The notes under the pieces: generated by a model
Database searches by the model: none
What the model saw: only the letters and a program-made list of their open reading frames with translations
What the model was told of the DNA's origin: nothing
Program-made: the position numbers and the translations under genes
Source of the DNA: an uncultured Clostridia bacterium
Lineage (GTDB): Bacteria; Bacillota; Clostridia; Oscillospirales; Ruminococcaceae
DNA length: 19,040 bases
NCBI GenBank assembly: GCA_947630315.1
Contig: CANRHA010000007.1
Location: 1 to 19,040, forward strand
Direction of reading: 5' to 3'
Shown here: one piece after another, positions 1 to 5,714 of the stretch
Numbering within the stretch: the stretch's first letter is position 1
How the letters are laid out: each line of letters starts with the position of its first letter

Positions 1-1179
1 AACGCTTTGAAAGCAAAGTACAACGGCGGCACTCTGCCTATCGGTTATACTATTGACAGCGAGCGGCATTTTCAGATCGACCCGCTGACCGCCCCGTTTA
101 TTACAGAAGCGTTTCAGCAGTATGACGAGGGCGCGACAATGACCGAAATCCTCGACTATCTCAACGGGAAAGGCGTGAAAAACAGCCGCGGTCTGCCGCT
201 GAATTACAACAGCGTTCAGCACCTTTTGAAAAATCGCAGATATATCGGAGAGTATACATACCGTGATATTGTGATTCCCGACGGCATACCCGCAATCGTT
301 TCTAAAGATCTATTCGACAGGGTGCAGGACCGTCTCTTTGAAAATAAAAAAGCCCCTGCGCGACATAAGGCAGAGGACGATTATCTGCTTACTACAAAGC
401 TTTTCTGCGGATACTGCGGGGCATACCTGTGCGGTGAAAGCGGAACGAGTAGGACAGGGAATGTTCACCATTATTACAAGTGCGTTTCGGTCAAGAAGAA
501 GCGCGCCGACTGCCACAAAAAGCCTGTCAAAAAGGATTGGATTGAGGATTTGGTCGTCAATGAAACTATGAAGATGCTCAACGACGATAACGTAATCGAA
601 GCGATCGTTTCCATGCTGATGGACTTACAGGATAGGGAAAATACGAACCTCCCGATGTATGAGCAGCAGCTTCGTGAAACGGAGACGGCGATTCAAAATA
701 TGCTCAATGCGATTCAACAAGGTATTCTCACAAAATCCACAAAAAGCAGGCTTGAGGAGCTTGAAAATGCGAAAGAGGACTTGGAAACGAAAATTTCCTG
801 CGAGAAGCTCGCAAAGCCGAGAGTCGGTGAGGAGTTTTTGACTTTCTGGCTCAAGAGATTCAGAAAGCTCGACGTGCGGCAGAAATCGCACCGAAAAATG
901 CTTATCGACACGTTTATCAACTCGATTTTCCTTTTCGACGACAAAATGGTTATCACTTTCAATTACAGAGAAGGCACCACGGTTATCGTCTTTGCCGACC
1001 TCCAAGCGGCTCTGGCAGGGAGAAAAACCGGTTCGGATTTGGAATGCTTAACTGCACCAAAACAAACATCCACCCCGCAGGGGTGGGTGTTTGTTTTTAG
1101 ATGTGGTGTGATAGTCTGCAAAACGCATCTCAAAGCGCAACGAAAATTGGCGCAGAGGCAGGCTGAAAAGCAAGATTGA
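1..1179 (+). CDS. Large serine recombinase, C-terminal part (5' end outside window)
   Basis: The product would cut and rejoin DNA at att sites of an integrative element. Only the part after the catalytic resolvase domain is visible, because the frame is open from base 1; the TTG at 7 is an internal codon. Counting from that codon, residues 1-110 look like the Recombinase domain (GGTLPIGY start, NSVQHLLKNRRYIGEY). Residues 130-172 form a zinc ribbon with Cys134, Cys137, Cys159 and Cys169. Residues 210-268 are a charged coiled coil, followed by the usual LIDTFINSIFLFDD and TVIVF strands. This order is that of TnpX/phiC31-type large serine recombinases. The catalytic serine cannot be seen. The last 40 or so residues, after GSDLECLTAP, are encoded by a strong hairpin at 1059-1097 and low-complexity sequence, so the C-terminus is probably a non-conserved read-through tail. 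No neighbouring element genes are visible. Confidence 0.9.
   Translation, partial: NALKAKYNGGTLPIGYTIDSERHFQIDPLTAPFITEAFQQYDEGATMTEILDYLNGKGVKNSRGLPLNYNSVQHLLKNRRYIGEYTYRDIVIPDGIPAIVSKDLFDRVQDRLFENKKAPARHKAEDDYLLTTKLFCGYCGAYLCGESGTSRTGNVHHYYKCVSVKKKRADCHKKPVKKDWIEDLVVNETMKMLNDDNVIEAIVSMLMDLQDRENTNLPMYEQQLRETETAIQNMLNAIQQGILTKSTKSRLEELENAKEDLETKISCEKLAKPRVGEEFLTFWLKRFRKLDVRQKSHRKMLIDTFINSIFLFDDKMVITFNYREGTTVIVFADLQAALAGRKTGSDLECLTAPKQTSTPQGWVFVFRCGVIVCKTHLKAQRKLAQRQAEKQD
1059..1097 (+). terminator. Strong hairpin inside the 3' end of the recombinase frame
   Basis: An 18-bp stem (1059-1076 with 1080-1097) has one T-G wobble and a three-base GCA loop. Its outer part is A-rich on one side and T-rich on the other, like a bidirectional intrinsic terminator. 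It lies about 80 bases before the stop codon of the recombinase reading frame, so it would act on the end of that transcript or on antisense transcription. Its position inside an open frame is odd. Confidence 0.6.
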
Positions 1180-1214
1180 ATCAGAAGCAGAAGCCCTCCG
1201 CGCTTTGAAATGCA

Positions 1215-1292
1215 GATGCGATTACTTCTCTGTGAGCACGAGCGGGCGGGCATTTATGCCCGCGAAGTGCGAACAGAAAGAAATAACGCTTC
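1215..1292 (-). repeat. R1 hairpin repeat, copy a (inverted orientation)
   Basis: Read on the minus strand it begins GAAGCGTTATTTCT and ends AGAAGTAATCGCATC, the same ends as the other R1 copies. The end stem pairs with a U-G wobble at the position that differs. The loop holds an inner 8-bp hairpin, GCGGGCAT/ATGCCCGC (1246-1263). It is closely similar to copy f at 13575, but lacks about 70 bases present in the loop of copy f. It contains no protein-coding signal that I trust. Confidence 0.7.
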
Positions 1293-1599
1293 TGCTGCAG
1301 GTCATCAAGTCCTGTCACCCGTACCACGGCGTCGCAAGCTACATATCGCTTGCGGCGCTTTCTTCATGCTACGCATTTGAAATCGCCGCTTCACTCATTT
1401 CGCTGCTCCGCCTTTTCCGCGAAAAGGCACGCTTGCTACGCCTGTTTGCTTGCAAGCGCGCTCACGACGGCTCCACTTCGCTACCACCTTTTCGTGGGAA
1501 CTAACTTTTAACCCATGTGCCTCTTAGGGTACTTTTTCAGTTACCTTATGCTTCTACCGAAAGAGCCCTGCAATCCGCCGCCCCTTGCCTCCATCTATA
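1293..1599. other. Intergenic stretch without a recognisable gene
   Basis: The short open frames through here have no ribosome binding site and no recognisable product. The sequence contains small palindromes such as GCCTTTTC-CGC-GAAAAGGC (1410-1428) and TTGCTTGCAA near 1447. It looks like more of the repeat-derived material that fills 1.2-3.2 kb. I see no promoter or RNA gene that I can defend. Confidence 0.4.
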
Positions 1600-1631
1600 T
1601 CTGTTTTCTGATATCTGACATCTGACCTCTG
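1600..1631 (+). repeat. Degenerate heptamer array (TCTGACA type) next to the cloverleaf
   Basis: Four to five imperfect units of about seven bases, of the form TCTGATA/TCTGACA/TCTGACC, run directly into the cloverleaf at 1632. Related arrays occur near 2306, 6515, 6664 and 13918, each beside a structured repeat. Confidence 0.6.
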
Positions 1632-1725
1632 CCCCGGGCGAAGCCCGCCCCGCGCGCGAGCGCGGGGCCAGCGCGCCGTAGGCGCGCTGCGGCGGCCCGG
1701 AGGGCCGCCGGGGCTTCGCCCGGGG
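1632..1725. repeat. Perfect GC-rich cloverleaf (four-way junction) element
   Basis: The outer stem is 15 bp: CCCCGGGCGAAGCCC (1632-1646) with its exact complement at 1711-1725. Between its strands lie three perfect 9-bp hairpins back to back. These are 1647-1655/1660-1668 (loop GCGA), 1669-1677/1681-1689 (loop GTA) and 1690-1698/1702-1710 (loop GGA). No base is unpaired at the junction, so 84 of 94 bases pair. A fold like this could form as a cruciform in DNA or a cloverleaf in RNA. It is not a tRNA: it has no tRNA consensus bases and all arms are GC-rich palindromes. Shadow open frames cross it on the minus strand, but they are Ala/Arg/Gly low-complexity and have no ribosome site. Confidence 0.85.
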
Positions 1726-1819
1726 TCTCTCTGAGGCAGAAAGGGAAAAGATTTTGCCATGCCGCGCCCTGTTCTTTCTGGTTCTTACCGGTATATGCAG
1801 AAAGCCATGGTGACGCAAC

Positions 1820-1843
1820 ACCCCTCCCCTCGAGGGGAGGGGT
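1820..1843. repeat. Perfect 24-bp palindrome
   Basis: ACCCCTCCCCTCGAGGGGAGGGGT is its own reverse complement, centred on TCGA. It lies between the cloverleaf and the first 75-bp direct repeat. No T-tract follows it, so it is not a typical terminator. Confidence 0.8.
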
Positions 1844-1880
1844 AGGGGGCGATTTGCAATAGCATGAGCGGATAGTAGAT

Positions 1881-1955
1881 AGAAAATAGTTGTTAGTAGT
1901 TAGTTGATGTGGGCGCTGAGGGCAAGGATAATATGAGGGCAAGCGAATACCTTTT
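1881..1955. repeat. 75-bp direct repeat, copy 1
   Basis: It matches 2180-2254 with about three substitutions and no gap. It contains the degenerate TTAGTAG-type stretch, the words GTTGATGTGGG and GAGGGCAAG, and the ending GCGAATACCTTTT. The ending alone also recurs at 2044. Confidence 0.8.
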
Positions 1956-2106
1956 TATAGTGAGTGGTCGTGCGTTGTTTGGCTTTTTCCGGGTAAGGCG
2001 CACAATGTGCCGGATTATTTAAGATAGCATGAGCGGCCCCGCCGCGAATACCTTTTCACCAATGTGGCGCAGCCGCACTTTGTCACTATTACTCGCAGTA
2101 AGGCGT

Positions 2107-2140
2107 TCTATCTTCTAATCATCTATTCTCTATCATCTAC
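2107..2140. repeat. Degenerate TCTATC/TCATCTA array
   Basis: Short imperfect units of six to eight bases built from TCTA and ATCT. It resembles the arrays at 1600 and 6790 and is interleaved with the 75-bp repeat copies. No coding potential. Confidence 0.45.
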
Positions 2141-2179
2141 AAGCGGCGAGGTCAGGTGTGAGGTGACTGGGTGGTAGTT

Positions 2180-2254
2180 AGAGAATAGTTGTTAGTAGTT
2201 AGTTGATGTGGGTGCTGAGGGCAGGGATAATATGAGGGCAAGCGAATACCTTTT
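2180..2254. repeat. 75-bp direct repeat, copy 2
   Basis: This is the second copy of 1881-1955, offset by 299 bases. It is followed by TCACCAATGT, which also follows the lone GCGAATACCTTTT at 2044. The block therefore seems to be built of reusable pieces. Confidence 0.8.
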
Positions 2255-2287
2255 CACCAATGTAGCGTAGTACCACGCTGTCGATCC

Positions 2288-2338
2288 CAACCCGGAAGAA
2301 GCTTTTCTGTCTTCTGATTTCTGATCTCTGTCTTCTAC
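2288..2338 (-). repeat. R2 repeat, copy c, with heptamer array
   Basis: The plus strand reads CAACCCGG, then AGAAGCTTTTCTG and a run of TCTGATT/TCTGATC units ending TGTCTTCTAC. The same order (CAACCCCGG, AAAAGC, TCTGACA units, TGTCTTCTAC) is at 13900-13943, and the reverse complement is at 6512-6565. It directly abuts the 229-bp repeat copy A. Confidence 0.55.
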
Positions 2339-2567
2339 ATGGATTCGTAACCACAATGGAAGCGCTGCTTTTTCCCGCTCGCCTTCCCTCGGCGTAATCG
2401 CTTGCCTCGGTCGCCTTGCGGAAAAGCAGTCGCGTCCATGTCGCAAAGCGCGCCATACTCTCTGCGCCATCTTAAGCTTACACTTTCCCCGCCTCTCAGT
2501 TTCCCCCTGACTCTCTACCGCGCTTTGGGCGATGTTTCTGCATACACCCCCGTCGCCCAAAATTAAA
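2339..2567. repeat. 229-bp direct repeat, copy A (contains R1 copy b)
   Basis: Aligned at a constant 600-base offset with 2939-3167, this copy shows about 19 substitutions and no indel, roughly 91 percent identity by my count. It begins with the tRNA-remnant words GGATTCGTAACCA, then an R1 element, then the non-palindromic tail GCGCTTTGGGCGATGTTTCT. A hairpin, GGCATCC-CTTTA-GGATGCC (2568-2586), follows it. Confidence 0.85.
2359..2436 (+). repeat. R1 hairpin repeat, copy b (CTGC-stem variant)
   Basis: It begins GAAGCGCTGCTTTTTCC and ends GGAAAAGCAGTCGCGTC. The stem sequence differs completely from the TTATTTCT class, yet both strands have changed together. The GCG...T...CGC frame with the unpaired T is kept. 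The loop has CCCTCGGC and GCCTCGGTCG, shared with copies e and g. Confidence 0.8.
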
Positions 2568-2636
2568 GGCATCCCTTTAGGATGCCATATAGGGGCCCCC
2601 GCAAACGCCTGCGTTTGTGGGGAAAAGCCGGAAACA

Positions 2637-2713
2637 GAAGCGTTATTTCTTTCCGCTCGACTGCCCTCGGCAATATGACCGTCTCGGTTGTCTTGCGGAG
2701 AAATAATCGCGTC
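2637..2713 (+). repeat. R1 hairpin repeat, copy c
   Basis: It begins GAAGCGTTATTTCT and ends AGAAATAATCGCGTC. The stem is TTATTTCT/AGAAATAA with an unpaired T before CGC. The loop keeps CCGCTCG, CCCTCGGC and TCTCGGTTG, the core seen in the other copies. Confidence 0.8.
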
Positions 2714-2732
2714 TGTGCGCGTAGCGAGCGGT

Positions 2733-2766
2733 GACGCCCGAAATTTAAGCATAAAAAGGGCGTCAC
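2733..2766. repeat. GTGACGCCC/GGGCGTCAC hairpin
   Basis: A 9-bp perfect stem with a loop of about 16 AT-rich bases sits between R1 copies c and d. It resembles a decayed terminator, but has no T-run on the plus strand after the stem and no gene beside it. Confidence 0.4.
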
Positions 2767-2802
2767 AAGCGATACGGAGCTTGCGACGCCGTGGTGGCAA
2801 TA

Positions 2803-2880
2803 GAAGCGTTATTTCTTACCGTTCGCTCTCGCTCGCCATAAAGGCTCGGCTCGCGGAGCTCACGGAGAAATAATCGCATC
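2803..2880 (+). repeat. R1 hairpin repeat, copy d
   Basis: It begins GAAGCGTTATTTCT and ends AGAAATAATCGCATC, with the same stem as copy c and a more divergent loop (GTTCGCTCTCGCTCG, GGCTCGGCTCG). It lies just before the relic terminator at 2891. Confidence 0.8.
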
Positions 2881-2890
2881 TATGTCCACC

Positions 2891-2927
2891 AAAACAAAAG
2901 GCATCCATTTAGGATGCCTTTTATTTT
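2891..2927 (-). terminator. Relic or functional terminator beside the tRNA-Tyr remnant
   Basis: The inverted repeat AAAACAAAAGGCATCC / GGATGCCTTTTATTTT has loop ATTTA and one mismatch. A T-rich tract follows on both strands. It sits relative to the tRNA remnant exactly as the real terminator at 3160-3198 sits relative to tRNA-Tyr. Confidence 0.6.
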
Positions 2928-2958
2928 GATGGGAGAGGATGGATTCGTAACCACAATG
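2927..2958 (-). pseudogene. tRNA-Tyr 3'-end remnant
   Basis: On the plus strand TGATGGGAGAGGATGGATTCG is followed by TAACCA; the working tRNA-Tyr has TGGTGGGAGAGGATGGATTCG followed by AACCA at 3198-3224. The remnant keeps the 3' acceptor strand and most of the T arm. It has one inserted base in the T loop and loses similarity after GAAGCG. No 5' half is present. A shorter trace (ATGGATTCGTAACCA) opens copy A of the 229-bp repeat at 2339. Confidence 0.7.
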
Positions 2959-3167
2959 GAAGCGCTGCTTTTTCCCGCTCGGCTTCCCTCGGCGTATCCG
3001 CCTGCCTCGGTCGCCTTGCGGAAAAGCAGTCGCGTCCATGTCGCAAAGCGCCCTATACTCTCTGTGCCCTCTAAAGCTTACACTTTCCCTGCCTCTCAGC
3101 TTCCCCTTAACCCCCTGCCGCGCTTTGGGCGATGTTTCTACATACATCCCCATCGCCCAAAAATTAA
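2939..3167. repeat. 229-bp direct repeat, copy B (contains R1 copy e)
   Basis: The partner of 2339-2567. It runs from the tRNA remnant through an R1 element to the start of the real tRNA terminator at 3160. The arrangement (terminator hairpin, tRNA 3' end, R1, tail) suggests repeated duplication of the region downstream of tRNA-Tyr. Confidence 0.85.
2959..3036 (+). repeat. R1 hairpin repeat, copy e (CTGC-stem variant)
   Basis: It has the same CTGCTTTTTCC / GGAAAAGCAG stem and loop core as copy b, from which it differs by a few loop substitutions. Confidence 0.8.
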
Positions 3168-3198
3168 AACCACCCGCAAAACGGGTGGTTTTAATTTT
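3160..3198 (-). terminator. Terminator of the tRNA-Thr/tRNA-Tyr unit
   Basis: A perfect 17-bp stem (3160-3176 with 3182-3198) has loop CAAAA. On the minus strand it ends in TTTTAATTTTT. It begins at the last base of the encoded CCA of tRNA-Tyr. Confidence 0.85.
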
Positions 3199-3282
3199 GG
3201 TGGGAGAGGATGGATTCGAACCATCGAAGCGAAGCGCAACAGATTTACAGTCTGCCCCCTTTGGCCACTCGGGAACTCTCCC
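3198..3282 (-). tRNA. tRNA-Tyr (anticodon GTA)
   Basis: Acceptor strands GGGAGAG/CTCTCCC pair perfectly, with discriminator A and an encoded CCA (plus-strand TGG at 3198-3200). The anticodon arm CAGAC-TGTAAAT-CTG places GTA as the anticodon, for Tyr. The T arm is GATGG-TTCGAAT-CCATC. A long variable arm (GCGCTTCGCTTC region) makes this a class II tRNA, as bacterial tRNA-Tyr is. It is 16 bases downstream of tRNA-Thr and probably cotranscribed. Confidence 0.97.
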
Positions 3283-3298
3283 ATGAATATTTTATTGG

Positions 3299-3374
3299 TG
3301 GAGCCGGTGGACGGACTCGAACCCCCGACCTGCTGATTACAAATCAGCTGCTCTACCAACTGAGCTACACCGGC
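3299..3374 (-). tRNA. tRNA-Thr (anticodon TGT)
   Basis: Acceptor strands GCCGGTG/CACCGGC are followed by T and an encoded CCA (plus-strand TGG at 3299-3301). The D arm is GCTCAGTTGGTAGAGC. The anticodon stem-loop CTGAT-TTGTAAT-CAG gives TGT, reading ACA (Thr). The T arm is GGGGG-TTCGAGT-CCGTC with normal small irregularities. Total length is 76 bases, usual for class I. Confidence 0.97.
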
Positions 3375-3401
3375 TTGGGTGTTTGCTGTCGCAACAGTGC
3401 T

Positions 3402-3430
3402 ATATTACCACATCGGGGCGGAGTTGTCAA
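3402..3430 (-). promoter_or_regulatory. Sigma-70-type promoter of the tRNA unit
   Basis: On the minus strand TTGACA (3425-3430) and TAATAT (3402-3407) are separated by 17 bases, a near-consensus housekeeping promoter. The region just upstream (3431-3453) is A/T-rich with A and T runs, like an UP element, which fits strong tRNA expression. It lies 28 bases before the tRNA-Thr 5' end. Confidence 0.85.
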
Positions 3431-3453
3431 GCATTTTTTCAAAATATTTTCCG

Positions 3454-3492
3454 AAAAATAAGGCGGGCGTCTTAACCACCCGCCTTTTATTT
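3454..3492 (-). terminator. Terminator of the sigma/beta-propeller operon
   Basis: On the minus strand the stem AAGGCGGG / CCCGCCTT, with a loop of about eleven bases, is followed by ATTTTT and preceded by AAATAAA. It starts 12 bases after the stop codon of the beta-propeller gene and just before the tRNA promoter. Confidence 0.85.
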
Positions 3493-3504
3493 GACCGTTT
3501 TCCG

Positions 3505-5682
3505 TCAGTGTCCGCTGTACGCGCTCGGAACAATATCCGCCGTGCCTATAAGCGTCACCGAATCGCTTACTATCACGCTGTTCACGCGGCCCTTTGAGAA
3601 CACATAGAGTATTCCGTTGTTGAGGATCGCTTTCTCGGGTCTGAACGCGTCGTCGGTTTCATGAAATTCTATCTGCCCGAGGAACTCAAACCCTGTCGCC
3701 GTGCTGCGGTAGAGGGCGTATCTGTAGCAGTTGTCAAGCCCGTCGAAGTATCCGTAGGGCAATCCCACAACGTCGTTGCTTACAAACATCAGACCGTTAT
3801 TTTCTATCGCCGCCGATTCCGCCGTAGCTTCATTCGTCACGGTTTCGGAATACGCAAGCCTCAGCTCGCCCGCGGCGTCCTTAACTATCTTCGATAGCAG
3901 GATCCCTCCGCCCGGGGCCTTTGTGAGCGTTACATATCCGTCCGCGCAGGCTACAAGCCCCTCCGCCTTATCCTTTGACGGCTTTTCGTTGAGAAGAACC
4001 GGCTTTGAAAGATCGCTCAGATCTATCCCGCAGGTGGAATTTGAACCGCTGAAGTATATCCTGTCGCCGTCGCGGGTCGCGTTAGTGAGCGCGCCGGGTA
4101 TGTCAACTCCGCTGGGAAGCTTGTTCATCGTCTCGTCGTAGATGCCGAGGGTAGTTACATATCCCGCCTCGGTGTCGCGGATAGTCGTTACCGCTATCGC
4201 CGAGCCGAATGTCGAAACGCCCGCGCCGCTTAAGGCCACGCCGTCGATATCTACCGAACCGGCGTAAACCACCTCTCCGCCTGCAAGGCTGAACACTCTT
4301 ACCGTGGTGAAGTCTTTGCCGTCGTAGTTTTCATATCCCAAAAGATATACGGCGCCGTTTCTTAACAGTACCCTGCCCTCGTAGCCGAGGACCGCTTTGA
4401 CCGATACCGTGCCGTTCACATTTATGCCGGTGATGACGGTGTAATCGGTGTTTGAAACGTAGTCGGGTATCATGATGTCGGAAGGCTGGATATAGAACTT
4501 GGTTCCGTTTAAGCTGTAGCTCGGAACGTAGCTTTCAAGATCGCCCACGCCGATTATAGGCGCGTTGCGGTAGTTGTTGTACGCGGTAACAAGGTAGAGC
4601 GAACCGTTGTTGAAGTTCATGTCTATAAGGCTGCCGCTCTGCTCGGTAGATGACGTCAGCGCGGGTTCTCCGCCCGATATATCGTATACGCACACCTCTA
4701 CCGAATTGCGGCTCTCCGCGGCCGGCTCGGCGCCGTAAAGACTGTCTATAAGTCCGTCCACCAAAGAATCCTCGCCGTCGGCATTATCTTCGGCAGATGC
4801 GCCGCCTATTACCGAGTAAACCGCAACCACCTTGGTCCCGTCTACATAGAATCCCTCAAGGGTCTTGGCGCTCTGATCCGTAAACACGGGGAAGATGTTC
4901 CCGCTGTAGCTTATTCCGGCGCCCGAGGTCGAAATTACTCTGAGTATATTGCCGTCCTTTACAAGCAGGAAGCCGTTGCCGAACTTGACGCTCTCCGAAT
5001 CGTATTCCGCGTCGTTTTCGGGCAGAGGAAGTTTTTCTTCGACATTTTCAGCCGGCGCGGGCGCGGGATCTTCGGGGGTCTCGGGGGCGGTCGGAACGGT
5101 GGGCGTTTCGGGCTCGTGCTCCGGTTCCGCCGAGGTTGCAGGCTCGCTTACTTCCGGCTCCGGCTTCTCGGTGACGGGGTTCTGTGCGGTCACGCTGCCG
5201 CCGGGGGTGGTGTCGTTGGTGTTTTCGTTGTATGAATGCTCAATGTCCTCGATGGCCGAATCAAGGGTCTTGTTCGAGTCGTCGATATAGTATTTTTCAA
5301 AGGACTTGTGAACGTCGCCGTAGTCGGAGGCGTAAGAGCCGCCGGCCTTGGGCTGTTCGGGGATTTCGGGGGTCTTGCCCGCGTTTGCATATCCGTAAAT
5401 TCCGAGAGCAAGAGCCGCGCATGCCGCTATGGAGGCAACCGAGCGGAATGCCGCGGACGTCTTTCTCTTGCTTCCCGAAACGGTTATATTCTTTTCTCTT
5501 TCGGAGGTCTTATCCTCCTTTACTTCGCGCACAGGCGCGGCGGAGGAAACGGTTATAGTCTTCTTTTCGGCGGTCGCTGTGCGCTCCGAAAGCATCGCGG
5601 CGATATTCTGCGGTTCAAGCCGCTCGGGTATATGAAGCTGTTCGTACAGTTCAAGATAAGGATTTCCTGCCTTATTCGCCAC
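3505..5682 (-). CDS. Membrane-anchored beta-propeller protein, putative sensor partner of the ECF sigma factor
   Basis: A 725-residue protein with GTG start at 5682; AGGAGG lies at 5690-5695. Residues 1-78 are cytoplasmic and end in a basic patch (SKRKTSAAFR). Residues 79-98 are one membrane helix (SVASIAACAALALGIYGYAN). Residues 155-215 are a Pro/Glu/Thr-rich outer linker. Residues from about 230 to 715 are repeated beta-strand units (NGFLLVKDGNILRVIS, NNGSLYLVTAYNN, NGAVYLLGYE, NGILYVFSKGRV), fitting the secreted Beta_propel family (PF09826-like), including the PSDIMIPDYVSNTDYTVITGINV segment. The ECF sigma gene is 32 bases upstream in the same operon, so I infer a sensor/anti-sigma role with the N-terminus touching the sigma factor. 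No zinc anti-sigma motif (HxxxCxxC) is present, so binding is unproven. It could instead be an unrelated surface protein made under control of that sigma factor. Confidence 0.85.
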   Translation of the reverse strand: MANKAGNPYLELYEQLHIPERLEPQNIAAMLSERTATAEKKTITVSSAAPVREVKEDKTSEREKNITVSGSKRKTSAAFRSVASIAACAALALGIYGYANAGKTPEIPEQPKAGGSYASDYGDVHKSFEKYYIDDSNKTLDSAIEDIEHSYNENTNDTTPGGSVTAQNPVTEKPEPEVSEPATSAEPEHEPETPTVPTAPETPEDPAPAPAENVEEKLPLPENDAEYDSESVKFGNGFLLVKDGNILRVISTSGAGISYSGNIFPVFTDQSAKTLEGFYVDGTKVVAVYSVIGGASAEDNADGEDSLVDGLIDSLYGAEPAAESRNSVEVCVYDISGGEPALTSSTEQSGSLIDMNFNNGSLYLVTAYNNYRNAPIIGVGDLESYVPSYSLNGTKFYIQPSDIMIPDYVSNTDYTVITGINVNGTVSVKAVLGYEGRVLLRNGAVYLLGYENYDGKDFTTVRVFSLAGGEVVYAGSVDIDGVALSGAGVSTFGSAIAVTTIRDTEAGYVTTLGIYDETMNKLPSGVDIPGALTNATRDGDRIYFSGSNSTCGIDLSDLSKPVLLNEKPSKDKAEGLVACADGYVTLTKAPGGGILLSKIVKDAAGELRLAYSETVTNEATAESAAIENNGLMFVSNDVVGLPYGYFDGLDNCYRYALYRSTATGFEFLGQIEFHETDDAFRPEKAILNNGILYVFSKGRVNSVIVSDSVTLIGTADIVPSAYSGH

Positions 5683-5714
5683 GATAATTCCTCCTTTCTT
5701 ATATATGCGGAAAT

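Noticed and set aside
1205..1504. 99-residue plus-strand frame containing RAFMPAKCEQKEITL
   Set aside because: The same peptide appears in the frame at 13246-13719 only because both cross R1 copies a and f on the same sense. There is no ribosome site or domain, so it reflects the repeat and not a protein family.
1632..1725. tRNA or integron attC site
   Set aside because: It lacks the tRNA consensus bases and anticodon arm, lacks attC core sites (GTTRRRY), and no integron integrase is present.
1546..1942. Open frames across the cloverleaf on the minus strand
   Set aside because: They translate the palindromes into Ala/Arg/Gly/Pro low-complexity and have no ribosome site.
1215..3036. CRISPR array
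   Set aside because: The repeats are palindromic units of 75-80 bases or longer, irregularly spaced and partly inverted. There are no uniform short repeats and spacers, and no cas gene.
2192..3153. Open frames in the repeat island (such as 202 residues at 2192-2800)
   Set aside because: They run through R1, R2 and the tRNA remnants, and related peptides appear only because the repeats are duplicated.
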